Shown in pieces: positions 40,375-60,890 of a DNA stretch of 64,000 nt (positions are counted from its first letter, which is position 1; each line of letters opens with the position of its first letter). Made by a program: the position numbers and the translations under genes. The stretch is from CAZGSN01 sp964371655. Lineage in GTDB: Bacteria; Desulfobacterota; Binatia; HRBIN30. The notes beneath the pieces were generated by a model. It did not search any database and was not told the DNA's origin. It worked only from the letters and a program-made list of their open reading frames with translations. The stretch is from NCBI GenBank assembly GCA_964371655.1, contig CAYJOD010000024.1, positions 13,394 to 77,393 on the forward strand, in the 5' to 3' direction.

Positions 40375-40683
40375 CTACTGCAGCTTAATCTCGACGTCGA
40401 CACCCGCGGCCAAGTCGAGCTTGCCAAGGGCATCGATCGTCTGCTGTGTCGGCTCGAGGATATCGATGAGCCGTTTGTGCGTACGGATTTCGAATTGCTC
40501 TCTCGATTTCTTGTCGACGTGCGGCGAGCGGTTTACGGTAAACCGTTCGATGTGCGTCGGCAACGGAATCGGACCCGCCACGCGGCCACCCGTCTGGCGT
40601 ACGGTCTCAACGATTTCTTTCACCGACTGATCAAGCAACCGGTGGTCGTACGCTTTCAAGCGTATCCTGATTTTCTCGTTCAT
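40375..40683 (-). CDS. rpsJ: 30S ribosomal protein S10
   Basis: This 102-residue S10 also acts in transcription antitermination with NusB. KIRIRLKAYDHRLLDQSVKE, GPIPLPTHIERFTVNRSPHV and EQFEIRTHKRLIDILEPT are intact. It lies 55 bp after tuf, with no separate leader apparent. Confidence 0.98.
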   Translation of the reverse strand: MNEKIRIRLKAYDHRLLDQSVKEIVETVRQTGGRVAGPIPLPTHIERFTVNRSPHVDKKSREQFEIRTHKRLIDILEPTQQTIDALGKLDLAAGVDVEIKLQ

Positions 40684-40738
40684 GCGTCCGCCAAACCTCT
40701 ACTAGCTGCTCGCGATCTCAAACGTGGAGCGGGTATCC

Positions 40739-41929
<1,191 letters not shown>

Positions 41930-41963
41930 ATGTCTTGCCTCCGCGCTCTACCGTTTACTCCGC

Positions 41964-44045
<2,082 letters not shown>

Positions 44046-44114
44046 ACGTAACTATCCACAGCACGAGCTTTCTGTTCGGTGCCGCGCTTACTCCTAGAAC
44101 CCTTGGGTTACCGA

Positions 44115-44585
44115 CTACCAACGATAATGCGCAAACGCCTTGTTGGCGTCCGCCATTCGATGGGTGTCGTCTTTCTTCTTGATCGTCGATCCACGATTGC
44201 TGGCAGTGTCCATCAATTCGGCCGCCAGGCGCTCCGACATCGATTTCTCGTTCCGTGCCCGCGCGTTCTGCACCAACCATCGCATTGCCAACGAAGTTCG
44301 GCGCGTCGGCCGCACTTCCACGGGAACCTGATAGGTAGCACCACCAACACGACGCGAGCGCACCTCGACGGCGGGCTTGGCGTTATCCAGAGCGCGCTTG
44401 AAAATCCCGAGAGGATCTTCCTTGGCACGCGCTTGAATCATGTCGAGCGAGCCGTAGAAGATCTGCTCGGCCGTACTCTTCTTTCCGCCCGACATCATCG
44501 AGTTGATGAACTTGGCGACCATGCGATCGTGAAACTTGGGATCGGGCAAAATCTCCCGACGCCGCACTTCTCCTTTGCGGGGCAT
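44115..44585 (-). CDS. rpsG: 30S ribosomal protein S7
   Basis: This 156-residue S7 organises the head of the small subunit. PRKGEVRRREILPDPKFHD, RRVGGATYQVPVEVRPTRRT and the C-terminal DDTHRMADANKAFAHYRW are standard. It lies 24 bp after rpsL. Confidence 0.98.
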   Translation of the reverse strand: MPRKGEVRRREILPDPKFHDRMVAKFINSMMSGGKKSTAEQIFYGSLDMIQARAKEDPLGIFKRALDNAKPAVEVRSRRVGGATYQVPVEVRPTRRTSLAMRWLVQNARARNEKSMSERLAAELMDTASNRGSTIKKKDDTHRMADANKAFAHYRW

Positions 44586-44609
44586 ACGCTACTCGTCTCC
44601 AGCCGATTG

Positions 44610-44981
44610 CTACTTCGGGCGCTTCGCGCCGTACTTTGATCTACCCTGCTTGCGATCCTGCACACCGATCGAATCGAGTGTGCCGCGCACGATGTGATAC
44701 CGTACACCTGGAAGGTCCTTGACGCGGCCGCCGCGAATCAGCACCACCGAGTGCTCCTGCAAATTATGGCCAATGCCGGGGATATAGGTCGTGACCTCGA
44801 TCCCGTTCGTGAGGCGAACGCGGGCCACTTTGCGCAGAGCGGAGTTCGGCTTCTTCGGCGTCTGCGTATAAACACGCGTGCACACCCCACGTTTTTGGGG
44901 CGACGATTGTAGGGCTGGGGCCCCGGTGCGGCGGCGTTGAATCGCACGCCCTTGTTTCACGAGCTGGTTAATCGTTGGCAT
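44610..44981 (-). CDS. rpsL: 30S ribosomal protein S12
   Basis: This 123-residue S12 is part of the decoding centre. TPKKPNSALRKVARV carries the Lys equivalent to K43 of E. coli, and GGRVKDLPGVRYHIVRG the Lys equivalent to K88. Both are wild type, so streptomycin sensitivity is expected. It is the first gene after the promoter at 45022-45050. Confidence 0.98.
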   Translation of the reverse strand: MPTINQLVKQGRAIQRRRTGAPALQSSPQKRGVCTRVYTQTPKKPNSALRKVARVRLTNGIEVTTYIPGIGHNLQEHSVVLIRGGRVKDLPGVRYHIVRGTLDSIGVQDRKQGRSKYGAKRPK

Positions 44982-45021
44982 TTCATTTCCTACAGATCTG
45001 CGTGCGCGAAGCGAACCGTTT

Positions 45022-45050
45022 CTAATAAAAAAACAGACTCAGCAAGTCAA
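45022..45050 (-). promoter_or_regulatory. Candidate sigma70 promoter of the str block
   Basis: On the minus strand TTGACT (45045-45050) is followed after exactly 17 bp by TATTAG (45022-45027), four of six to TATAAT. It starts immediately after the rpoC stop codon and reads into rpsL-rpsG-fusA-tuf. The T-rich spacer also gives a bent-DNA look. Confidence 0.65.
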
Positions 45051-45052
45051 GG

Positions 45053-49189
<4,137 letters not shown>

Positions 49190-49209
49190 GCTACCTCCTT
49201 GCGACTGCC

Positions 49210-52200
49210 CTATTCGGCAGGCTTCTCTTCGAGCAGTTCGACATCCAGGGCGAGGCTCTGCAGTTCCTTCATCATGACGTTGAAGGATTCCGGCAGACCC
49301 GGCTCGAGTACGTTCTCGCCCTTGACGATGGCCTCGTACATACGGGTTCGCCCGGCGACGTCGTCCGATTTGACTGTCAGCATCTCTTGCAGGCTATAGG
49401 CTGCACCGTAGGCCTCGAGGGCCCACACTTCCATTTCGCCGAGACGCTGCCCGCCGAACTGGGCTTTCCCGCCCAATGGCTGTTGGGTTACCAACGAGTA
49501 CGGCCCAGTTGAGCGCGCGTGGATCTTGTCGTCGACCAAGTGATGGAGCTTGAGCATGTACATGATGCCCACCGTCACCGGCTGCGCAAAGATCTCGCCC
49601 GTCCGTCCGTCTCGCAACTGCGCCTGCCCACTCACCGGTAAGCCGGCCTTCTTGAGCCACGCGAAGATCTCGGCCTCGCCACAACCGTCGAACACCGGCG
49701 AGGCGACGTGCACGCCTTTGGATGCCTTGCGGGCCAGCTTCGCCAACTCGTCGTCTTTGAGACCGTCGACGAAGTCGGCGTGCTCCTTGCCGTACAAATC
49801 CTTCAGCTTCGAGCGCGCCTCGGACGCGGTGACCGCACCCGTCAGATAGCCGCCCATTTGCACGCCCAGCGACTGCGCCGCCCATCCCAAGTGGGTCTCG
49901 AGAATTTGGCCGACGTTCATACGCGAGGGAACACCAAGCGGGTTGAGAGCAATGTCCACCGGAGCACCATCCTCCAGGTAGGGCATGTCCTCTTCGGGAA
50001 GAATGCGCGACAGGACGCCTTTATTGCCGTGGCGCCCGGCCATCTTGTCACCCACCTGCAGCTTACGCTTGATGGCGACGAAAACCTTCACCATCTTGAT
50101 CACGCCGGGGGGCAACTCGTCTCCACCCTTGAGGCGTTCGATCTTCTCTTGGAACACCATGCGAATCAGCGACAGCTGCTCCTGCATGGCCTCACAGACT
50201 CGGACTAGCTCTTCTTCAATGCGCTCGTCAGCGACCTTGATCTCGCCCCACAGAGACGTAGGGATATCGTTGAAATCGTCGGCGGCGATGACTTGCCCCT
50301 TCGGCAACAGCACCTTGCGGGTATCATCGGTGAGTCGAGCCGAAGTCTCCTTGCCAACGAGGAGGCGACGAACCTTCTTCAGCGTCGTCTCTCGAATAAT
50401 ACGTTGCTCGTCTTGCTGATCTTGCTTGAGCTTGGCAACCTCGTCGTCCTCGATCGCCTTCGAACGCTCATCCTTGGATACACCCTTACGCGAGAAGACA
50501 CGAGCGTTGATCACCGTTCCCTCGACGCCGGGGGGCACCTTGAGTGACGTGTCGCGAACTTCACCGGCCTTCTCACCGAAGATCGCGCGTAGCAGCTTCT
50601 CTTCCGGCGACAGCTGCGTCTCACCCTTGGGAGTGATCTTGCCGACGAGGATGTCGCCAGGACGAACCTCGGCTCCGATGCGGATGATGCCGCTCTCGTC
50701 CAGATCCTTGAGCGCTTCCTCGCCGACGTTCGGGATATCGCGAGTGATCTCTTCCGGACCCAGCTTGGTGTCGCGCGCGACACACTCGAACTCCTCGATA
50801 TGAACCGAGGTGAAATAGTCGTCCTTGACCACCTTCTCGCTGATCAGGATCGAATCCTCGAAGTTGTACCCGCCCCACGGCATGAACGCGACCAGGACGT
50901 TGCGACCGAGGGCAAGCTCGCCCATGTCGGTCGAGGCGCCGTCGGCGATGACATCGCCGGTGTCGACGTGGTCACCTTCCTGAACGATTGGCCGCTGATT
51001 GATGCAGGTGCTCTGATTGGAGCGCTGGTATTTCACCAGATTGTAGATATCGATGCCCGAGTCGCGGCCAGCGTCGGTGGTCTTGTCAGCGCGGATGACG
51101 ACACGGGTCGCATCGACGCTCTCAACCGCACCCGAACGCCGTGCCAGCACCGTCACGCCGGAGTCACGGGCCACGACCTTTTCCATGCCGGTGCCGACGA
51201 TCGGAGCCTCGGTGCGCAGCAGTGGCACCGCCTGGCGTTGCATGTTCGAACCCATCAAGGCGCGGTTCGCATCGTCGTGCTCGAGGAAGGGGATCAACGA
51301 AGCGGCGACGCTCACGAGTTGGTTCGGAGATACGTCCATGAACTCGACCTGGTCGGGTCGAACCATGGTGAATTCGCCACCGACGCGTGCCGACACGAGA
51401 TCAGCGGTAAAGTTGCCACGCGCATCGATTGGGGCGTTGGCCTGAGCGATGACGTGGTCCTCTTCTTCAAGTGCCGAGAGGTAGCGAATGCGCTCGGTCA
51501 CGCGACCATTGTCGACCTCGCGGTAAGGTGTCTCGACGAAACCGAATTCATTGACGCGAGCGTACGTCGATAGCGACGCGATGAGACCGATGTTTGGACC
51601 TTCCGGCGTTTCGATCGGACAAACCCGGCCGTAGTGCGTCGGGTGGACGTCGCGGACTTCGAAACCGGCGCGCTCGCGCGTCAGACCGCCGGGGCCCAGG
51701 GCCGACAGACGTCGCTTGTGGGTAATCTCCGACAAGGGGTTCGTCTGGTCCATGAACTGCGACAGCTGGCTGGAGCCGAAGAACTCCTTGATGACCGCGG
51801 ACACCGGCTTGTAGTTGATCAACTCCTGCGGCATCAGGGTCTCGATGTCTTGCAGGCTCATCCGTTCTTTGATGGCGCGCTCCATGCGCACCAGGCCGAT
51901 ACGGTACTGGTTTTCGACCAGCTCGCCGACGGCGCGAACCCGGCGATTGCCGAGGTGATCGATGTCGTCGATCATGCCGTTGCCGTTGCGCAACTCGATG
52001 AGGTAGCGCACCACTTCAAGGATATCCTCGCGGCGCAGAGTGCCCTGATCGAGCGGCGCGTTGAGACGCAGCTTATGGTTCAGCTTGAGGCGACCGACGC
52101 GCGACAAGTCGTAGCGCTCGGCATTGAAGAAGAGATTATTGAAGAAGGTAGTGGCCGTCTCGATCGTCGGCGGGTCACCGGGGCGTAGGCGCTTGTAGAT

Positions 52201-53316
52201 TTCGATGATGGCTTCGTCCGGCGAGTTGATCCCGTCGAGGAGCAGGGTGCTGCGTAAAGAAGGTCCGATGTGTTGATCGTCCAGGAAGAGGACTTCGACT
52301 TCGGAAACGGCGCGTTGCCGCAGCATGTCGAGCTTGTCCGCCGTAATCTCCTGGTTGCACTCGATCAGCACCTCGCCGGTGCGTGGATCCACGGCGTCGT
52401 GGGCGGCGACTCTGCCGATCACTTCTTCGAGAGTGATCGGAATTTCTTCCACCTTGGCCTGCTCCAGCTGTTTAATGTGGGCCTTGGTGATCTTCCGACC
52501 TTCTTTGACGACGACATCGTGGCCGGCGCCGCGGATGTCGCGAGTCGCTTTCAGCCCGAGAAGCAGATCAGGCTTAAAGCGCTTGGCGATCTTCGGACCG
52601 TCGATGACGATCGTGTCGCTCTTGTAGAAGTAGTTGAGGATATCCTCAGCGGTCATCCCGAGGGCGCGCAGAACCACCGTGGCGTGGAACTTCCGGCGCC
52701 GGTCGATGCGAACGTAGAGGATGTCGCGCGGATCGAACTCGAAGTCGATCCACGAGCCACGGTACGGAATGACCCGAGCCGAGTAGAGGAGCTTGCCGCT
52801 GGCGTGCGTCTTGCCCTTGTCGTGATCGAAGAAGACGCCGGGGGAGCGATGCAGCTGGCTAACGATGACGCGCTCGGTCCCGTTCACCATGAAGGTGCCA
52901 TTGTCGGTCATCAGGGGAATTTCCCCAAAATAGACCTCCTGCTCCTTCACGTTCTTGATCGACCGAGCCCCAGTCTGCGGATCAACGTCCCAGATGACGA
53001 GCTGAATGGTGACCTTCAGGGGTGCGGCAAAGGTCATGCCCCGCTGATGGCACTCGTCGACGGAGTACTTGGGTTCGCCCAATTGGTAGCTGACGAACTC
53101 TAGGGACGCGGTCTCATTGAAGTCCTTGATCGGGAATACCGATTTGAAGACACCTTGGAGACCGGTATCCCGACGCTCCGCAGGTGAAAACGATCGCTGC
53201 AAGAATTCATCATACGAGCGCTTCTGAATCTCGATGAGATTCGGAATCTCGATGATCTTCTTGATCCGACCAAAATTACGTCGAAACCGCAGGTTGCTAC
53301 CGACCCGTGAACTCAT
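49210..53316 (-). CDS. rpoB: DNA-directed RNA polymerase subunit beta
   Basis: This 1,368-residue subunit begins SSRVGSNLRFRRNFGRIKKI. The rifampicin pocket reads FFGSSQLSQFMDQTNPLSEI and THKRRLSALGPGGLTRERAG. The Asp, His and Ser equivalents of E. coli D516, H526 and S531 are wild type, and the only changes nearby are N to T and I to L. GAGGAG precedes the ATG at 53316. Its C-terminus (PESFNVMMKELQSLALDVEL) is normal. Confidence 0.98.
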   Translation of the reverse strand: MSSRVGSNLRFRRNFGRIKKIIEIPNLIEIQKRSYDEFLQRSFSPAERRDTGLQGVFKSVFPIKDFNETASLEFVSYQLGEPKYSVDECHQRGMTFAAPLKVTIQLVIWDVDPQTGARSIKNVKEQEVYFGEIPLMTDNGTFMVNGTERVIVSQLHRSPGVFFDHDKGKTHASGKLLYSARVIPYRGSWIDFEFDPRDILYVRIDRRRKFHATVVLRALGMTAEDILNYFYKSDTIVIDGPKIAKRFKPDLLLGLKATRDIRGAGHDVVVKEGRKITKAHIKQLEQAKVEEIPITLEEVIGRVAAHDAVDPRTGEVLIECNQEITADKLDMLRQRAVSEVEVLFLDDQHIGPSLRSTLLLDGINSPDEAIIEIYKRLRPGDPPTIETATTFFNNLFFNAERYDLSRVGRLKLNHKLRLNAPLDQGTLRREDILEVVRYLIELRNGNGMIDDIDHLGNRRVRAVGELVENQYRIGLVRMERAIKERMSLQDIETLMPQELINYKPVSAVIKEFFGSSQLSQFMDQTNPLSEITHKRRLSALGPGGLTRERAGFEVRDVHPTHYGRVCPIETPEGPNIGLIASLSTYARVNEFGFVETPYREVDNGRVTERIRYLSALEEEDHVIAQANAPIDARGNFTADLVSARVGGEFTMVRPDQVEFMDVSPNQLVSVAASLIPFLEHDDANRALMGSNMQRQAVPLLRTEAPIVGTGMEKVVARDSGVTVLARRSGAVESVDATRVVIRADKTTDAGRDSGIDIYNLVKYQRSNQSTCINQRPIVQEGDHVDTGDVIADGASTDMGELALGRNVLVAFMPWGGYNFEDSILISEKVVKDDYFTSVHIEEFECVARDTKLGPEEITRDIPNVGEEALKDLDESGIIRIGAEVRPGDILVGKITPKGETQLSPEEKLLRAIFGEKAGEVRDTSLKVPPGVEGTVINARVFSRKGVSKDERSKAIEDDEVAKLKQDQQDEQRIIRETTLKKVRRLLVGKETSARLTDDTRKVLLPKGQVIAADDFNDIPTSLWGEIKVADERIEEELVRVCEAMQEQLSLIRMVFQEKIERLKGGDELPPGVIKMVKVFVAIKRKLQVGDKMAGRHGNKGVLSRILPEEDMPYLEDGAPVDIALNPLGVPSRMNVGQILETHLGWAAQSLGVQMGGYLTGAVTASEARSKLKDLYGKEHADFVDGLKDDELAKLARKASKGVHVASPVFDGCGEAEIFAWLKKAGLPVSGQAQLRDGRTGEIFAQPVTVGIMYMLKLHHLVDDKIHARSTGPYSLVTQQPLGGKAQFGGQRLGEMEVWALEAYGAAYSLQEMLTVKSDDVAGRTRMYEAIVKGENVLEPGLPESFNVMMKELQSLALDVELLEEKPAE

Positions 53317-53349
53317 TGCGACTCCTCAGATTCTCGAAGGGTAGTCAGC

Positions 53350-53736
53350 TTACTTGAGTTCCACCGAGCCGCCTGCCTCCTCGATCTTCTTCTTCATTTC
53401 CTCGGCAGCGGCTTTGGCCACGCCTTCTTTGACCGCCTTCGGCGCGCCGTCGACCAAGTCCTTGGCCTCTTTCAGACCGAGGCCGGTCAGCTCGCGGACG
53501 ACCTTGATGACCTGGATCTTCTTGTCGCCAGAGCCGGTCAGCATCACCGTGAACTCGTCCTGTTCGACCGCCGCAGCCGCCGCTGGACCAGCCGCCGCCG
53601 GTGCTGCCATCATCGGCGCAGCGGCACTAACACCGAGCTCCTCTTCGAGCTCCTTTACGAGTGTTGCCGCGTCCATCAAAGTCATTCCCTTGATGAAACC
53701 CTTTACCTGATCGCGCGTTACCATGCCTTCTGACAT
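53350..53736 (-). CDS. rplL: 50S ribosomal protein L7/L12
   Basis: This 128-residue stalk protein has an N-terminal dimerisation helix, an Ala-rich hinge (about residues 40-58) and the globular EKKIQVIKVVREL-like KKIQVIKVVRELTGLGLKEA domain that recruits elongation factors. It lies 33 bp before rpoB and 30 bp after rplJ. Confidence 0.97.
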   Translation of the reverse strand: MSEGMVTRDQVKGFIKGMTLMDAATLVKELEEELGVSAAAPMMAAPAAAGPAAAAAVEQDEFTVMLTGSGDKKIQVIKVVRELTGLGLKEAKDLVDGAPKAVKEGVAKAAAEEMKKKIEEAGGSVELK

Positions 53737-53766
53737 GACCCTTCCTCCTTCGTAGTATGAACTGTC

Positions 53767-54291
53767 TTATGCCTTTTCTTCTAAACGATCCCGGAGCTGG
53801 CCGAGCAAGCGCGCCAATCGCGCTCCGGGTTCCTGAATCGTACGCAGTAGTTGCGTCGCGGGGGCTTGGATAAGACCAAGCAGCTGCTGCCACAAGACCT
53901 CGCGGCTCGGCAGCTTGGCGAGTGCCTCAACCTCGGCACGGGCCAGCAACTTCGCATCCAGCGCGCCGCCTTTGATGGAGAGCTTGTCGTTCTCCTCGGC
54001 GAACTTGACCAGCACTTTCGTGACCGCAACCGGGTCGTCGTAGCCGAAGACGACACCGTTGGGACCGCTCAGCAGCTCGTCGAGCACTCCGAATGAAGTG
54101 TCTTTGATCGCCAAGCGCACGAAGGTGTTCTTAGCCACCTTGTATTCGCCACCGGCCTGTTTCACGGCACGACGCAGTGCCTGGATCTTGCTCACCGATA
54201 GCCCTTGTGAGCTGGCCAACAGCGCGACGGTGGCGCGCTGGAATTGATTCTGCAATTCGGCGACTGCCGCCGTCTTTTCTTGTCGGTCCAC
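53767..54291 (-). CDS. rplJ: 50S ribosomal protein L10
   Basis: This 174-residue L10 anchors L7/L12 to the stalk base. MDRQEKTAAVAELQNQFQRA, TFVRLAIKDTSFGVLDELLSG and a C-terminal helical tail binding L7/L12 are visible. Only 25 bp separate it from rplA, so no long L10 autoregulatory leader is present. Confidence 0.96.
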   Translation of the reverse strand: MDRQEKTAAVAELQNQFQRATVALLASSQGLSVSKIQALRRAVKQAGGEYKVAKNTFVRLAIKDTSFGVLDELLSGPNGVVFGYDDPVAVTKVLVKFAEENDKLSIKGGALDAKLLARAEVEALAKLPSREVLWQQLLGLIQAPATQLLRTIQEPGARLARLLGQLRDRLEEKA

Positions 54292-54316
54292 CGTTTCCTC
54301 CTTAACCTTTACGCGC

Positions 54317-55018
<702 letters not shown>

Positions 55019-55029
55019 AGCATCCTCGC

Positions 55030-55452
55030 TTAATCGATTACGTCGAGTCCCATGCTGCGGGCGGCGCCTTCGACCGTCCGCATGGCGGCTTCGATACTGT
55101 TCGCCGTCAGGTCCTCGATCTTGAGCTGGGCAATCTCCTTGACTTGGGAGCGCGTGACTCGACCGACCTTCTTCTTGTTCGGCTCGCCCGATCCCTTCTC
55201 GATCCCCGCGGCGCGCTTGAGAAGCACGGCCGCCGGTGGCGTCTTGGTGACGAATGTGAAGGAGCGATCCGCATACACGGTGATGATCACAGGGATGATC
55301 AAGCCCTGCTGGCTCTGCGTCTGCGCATTGAACGATTTGCAGAACTCCATGATGTTGACGCCGCGCTGACCTAGCGCCGGGCCGACCGGCGGGCTGGGAT
55401 TGGCAGCGCCGGCTGGAATTTGCAGTTTGATTTCCGCGATGACCTTCTTCAC
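55030..55452 (-). CDS. rplK: 50S ribosomal protein L11
   Basis: This 140-residue L11 binds the GTPase-associated rRNA. KLQIPAGAANPSPPVGPALG and VNIMEFCKSFNAQTQ carry the conserved Pro hinge. TPPAAVLLKRAAGIEKGSGE follows. The thiostrepton-facing N-terminus is unremarkable. Confidence 0.98.
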   Translation of the reverse strand: MKKVIAEIKLQIPAGAANPSPPVGPALGQRGVNIMEFCKSFNAQTQSQQGLIIPVIITVYADRSFTFVTKTPPAAVLLKRAAGIEKGSGEPNKKKVGRVTRSQVKEIAQLKIEDLTANSIEAAMRTVEGAARSMGLDVID

Positions 55453-55489
55453 GTCCGCTCTCCTTACGAATCCACGCTGTACGTGGAAC

Positions 55490-56020
55490 TCAGGCCTTTT
55501 CGACCTGCACGAAGTCCAACTCCACGGGCGTGGCCCTGCCGAAAATGCTGATCAGGACGCGGAGTTTCCCCTTGTCCCCCTTCACCTCTTCCACGACTCC
55601 GTTGAAGTCGGCGAAGGGTCCGTCGATGACCTTCACGCTCTCGCCCGCCTCGAACAGCACCTTGGGTTTCGGGCGCGCCGCGCCTTCCGCCATTTGCTGA
55701 GTAATCTCACGTACTTCAGCTTCGGTAATCGGGGCCGGGCTGGTGGCATCGCCGACGAAGCCTGTCACCTTGGGGGTACCTTTGACGATGTGCCAAGTCT
55801 CGTCGTCCAGTTCCATGTTCACGAGCATGTAGCCCGGGAAGAACTTGCGCGACGAAGTCTTCTTTCGGCCCTTCACCAACTCGACGACCTTCTCCGCAGG
55901 CACCATCACGTCGCCAAATTTTTCCTGCTTCCCGAGGGCGCGAATACGCTCCTCTAGGGCAGCCTTGGCCTTCTGCTCGTAGCCGGAATAGGTGTGAACC
56001 ACGTACCAATGCATCGCCAT
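55490..56020 (-). CDS. nusG: Transcription termination/antitermination protein NusG
   Basis: This 176-residue protein couples RNA polymerase to Rho and the ribosome. The N-terminal NGN domain starts MHWYVVHTYSGYEQKAKAAL, and the C-terminal KOW domain reads VKVIDGPFADFNGVVEEV and KLRVLISIFGRATPVELDF. It follows secE with six bases between. Confidence 0.98.
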   Translation of the reverse strand: MAMHWYVVHTYSGYEQKAKAALEERIRALGKQEKFGDVMVPAEKVVELVKGRKKTSSRKFFPGYMLVNMELDDETWHIVKGTPKVTGFVGDATSPAPITEAEVREITQQMAEGAARPKPKVLFEAGESVKVIDGPFADFNGVVEEVKGDKGKLRVLISIFGRATPVELDFVQVEKA

Positions 56021-56026
56021 AGCGTT

Positions 56027-56248
56027 CTAACCGAGGACCTTTTGAATGACGAACGAGATCAGCGCATCGACGACGCCTAGATAGACGGCGATGATCGCCG
56101 TAACCACCAGAACGATCAGCGTCGCCCCGTAGGTCTCCTTGCGGGTGGGCCAATGAACTTTCTTCATCTCGGCCCAAACCTCGTTCAGGAAGGTGACCGC
56201 ACGTGGCCCCGAATCGCGCAACTTCCCCAGCTGTTCTTGTAATGCCAT
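56027..56248 (-). CDS. secE: Preprotein translocase subunit SecE
   Basis: This 73-residue single-span protein clamps SecY. The conserved FLNEVWAEMKKVHWPTRKET precedes a membrane helix (ATLIVLVVTAIIAVYLGVVD). I chose ATG 56248; the open frame continues through the tRNA and was rejected. It lies 30 bp after the tRNA-Trp. Confidence 0.95.
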   Translation of the reverse strand: MALQEQLGKLRDSGPRAVTFLNEVWAEMKKVHWPTRKETYGATLIVLVVTAIIAVYLGVVDALISFVIQKVLG

Positions 56249-56278
56249 TATGTACGCACTCGCTACTGAATCTAGAAG

Positions 56279-56352
56279 CGGGTCAGGCAGGCTTCGAACC
56301 TGCAACCCCCGGATTTGGAGTCCGGTGCTCTGCCAATTAGAGCTACTGACCC
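56279..56352 (-). tRNA. trnW: tRNA-Trp (CCA anticodon)
   Basis: The minus strand folds into a full cloverleaf. The acceptor is GGGTCAG/CTGACCC with discriminator G. The D arm is GCTC...GAGC, the anticodon stem-loop CCGGA-CTCCAAA-TCCGG with anticodon CCA, and the T arm GCAGG-TTCGAAG-CCTGC. The 3' CCA is not encoded. It lies between rpmG and secE, as in many bacteria. Confidence 0.96.
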
Positions 56353-56414
56353 GAAACCCTGCACCGCGGGGCCACAGTGTTCGGATACTCCCACCGCCCC
56401 CTTCATTGAATCAT

Positions 56415-56567
56415 TCAGACCTTCGACTCCTTGTGTAACGTGTGGGAGCGACAGGCGGGACAGAATTTTCGAAACGCGAGCTTTTCCGTCGTCGTCTTCT
56501 TGTTCTTGGTGCTGGTGTAGTTGCGCCGCCGGCATTGCTCGCATTGGAATGAAATGAGCTCTCTCAT
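56415..56567 (-). CDS. rpmG: 50S ribosomal protein L33, four-Cys form
   Basis: This 50-residue protein was read directly: MRELISFQCEQCRRRNYTST, KNKKTTTEKLAFRKFCPACR and SHTLHKESKV. Two C-x-x-C pairs bind zinc. Its GAGGAT ribosome-binding site overlaps the stop codon of tuf, nine bases upstream. Confidence 0.95.
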   Translation of the reverse strand: MRELISFQCEQCRRRNYTSTKNKKTTTEKLAFRKFCPACRSHTLHKESKV

Positions 56568-56576
56568 GGATAATCC

Positions 56577-57767
<1,191 letters not shown>

Positions 57768-57801
57768 ATGTCTTGCCTCCGCGCTCTACCGTTTACTCCG
57801 C

Positions 57802-59883
<2,082 letters not shown>

Positions 59884-59952
59884 ACGTAACTATCCACAGC
59901 ACGAGCTTTCTGTTCGGTGCCGCGCTTACTCCTAGAACCCTTGGGTTACCGA

Positions 59953-60423
59953 CTACCAACGATAATGCGCAAACGCCTTGTTGGCGTCCGCCATTCGATG
60001 GGTGTCGTCTTTCTTCTTGATCGTCGATCCACGATTGCTGGCAGTGTCCATCAATTCGGCCGCCAGGCGCTCCGACATCGATTTCTCGTTCCGTGCCCGC
60101 GCGTTCTGCACCAACCATCGCATTGCCAACGAAGTTCGGCGCGTCGGCCGCACTTCCACGGGAACCTGATAGGTAGCACCACCAACACGACGCGAGCGCA
60201 CCTCGACGGCGGGCTTGGCGTTATCCAGAGCGCGCTTGAAAATCCCGAGAGGATCTTCCTTGGCACGCGCTTGAATCATGTCGAGCGAGCCGTAGAAGAT
60301 CTGCTCGGCCGTACTCTTCTTTCCGCCCGACATCATCGAGTTGATGAACTTGGCGACCATGCGATCGTGAAACTTGGGATCGGGCAAAATCTCCCGACGC
60401 CGCACTTCTCCTTTGCGGGGCAT
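59953..60423 (-). CDS. rpsG: 30S ribosomal protein S7, duplicate of 44115-44585
   Basis: The protein is identical to the first copy, and it lies in the same order after rpsL. Two complete S7 genes in one genome would be very unusual, which argues for duplication by assembly. Confidence 0.9.
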   Translation of the reverse strand: MPRKGEVRRREILPDPKFHDRMVAKFINSMMSGGKKSTAEQIFYGSLDMIQARAKEDPLGIFKRALDNAKPAVEVRSRRVGGATYQVPVEVRPTRRTSLAMRWLVQNARARNEKSMSERLAAELMDTASNRGSTIKKKDDTHRMADANKAFAHYRW

Positions 60424-60447
60424 ACGCTACTCGTCTCCAGCCGATTG

Positions 60448-60819
60448 CTACTTCGGGCGCTTCGCGCCGTACTTTGATCTACCCTGCTTGCGATCCTGCA
60501 CACCGATCGAATCGAGTGTGCCGCGCACGATGTGATACCGTACACCTGGAAGGTCCTTGACGCGGCCGCCGCGAATCAGCACCACCGAGTGCTCCTGCAA
60601 ATTATGGCCAATGCCGGGGATATAGGTCGTGACCTCGATCCCGTTCGTGAGGCGAACGCGGGCCACTTTGCGCAGAGCGGAGTTCGGCTTCTTCGGCGTC
60701 TGCGTATAAACACGCGTGCACACCCCACGTTTTTGGGGCGACGATTGTAGGGCTGGGGCCCCGGTGCGGCGGCGTTGAATCGCACGCCCTTGTTTCACGA
60801 GCTGGTTAATCGTTGGCAT
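60448..60819 (-). CDS. rpsL: 30S ribosomal protein S12, duplicate of 44610-44981
   Basis: Identical to the first rpsL in sequence and spacing. The decoding-centre lysines are wild type in both. Confidence 0.9.
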   Translation of the reverse strand: MPTINQLVKQGRAIQRRRTGAPALQSSPQKRGVCTRVYTQTPKKPNSALRKVARVRLTNGIEVTTYIPGIGHNLQEHSVVLIRGGRVKDLPGVRYHIVRGTLDSIGVQDRKQGRSKYGAKRPK

Positions 60820-60859
60820 TTCATTTCCTACAGATCTGCGTGCGCGAAGCGAACCGTTT

Positions 60860-60888
60860 CTAATAAAAAAACAGACTCAGCAAGTCAA
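60860..60888 (-). promoter_or_regulatory. Copy of the str promoter
   Basis: TTGACT-17-TATTAG occurs again at the corresponding position inside the duplicated block. Confidence 0.55.
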
Positions 60889-60890
60889 GG

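Noticed and set aside
53737..54316. L10 autoregulatory leader before rplJ
   Set aside because: Only 25 bp separate rplA and rplJ, too short for the structured leader.
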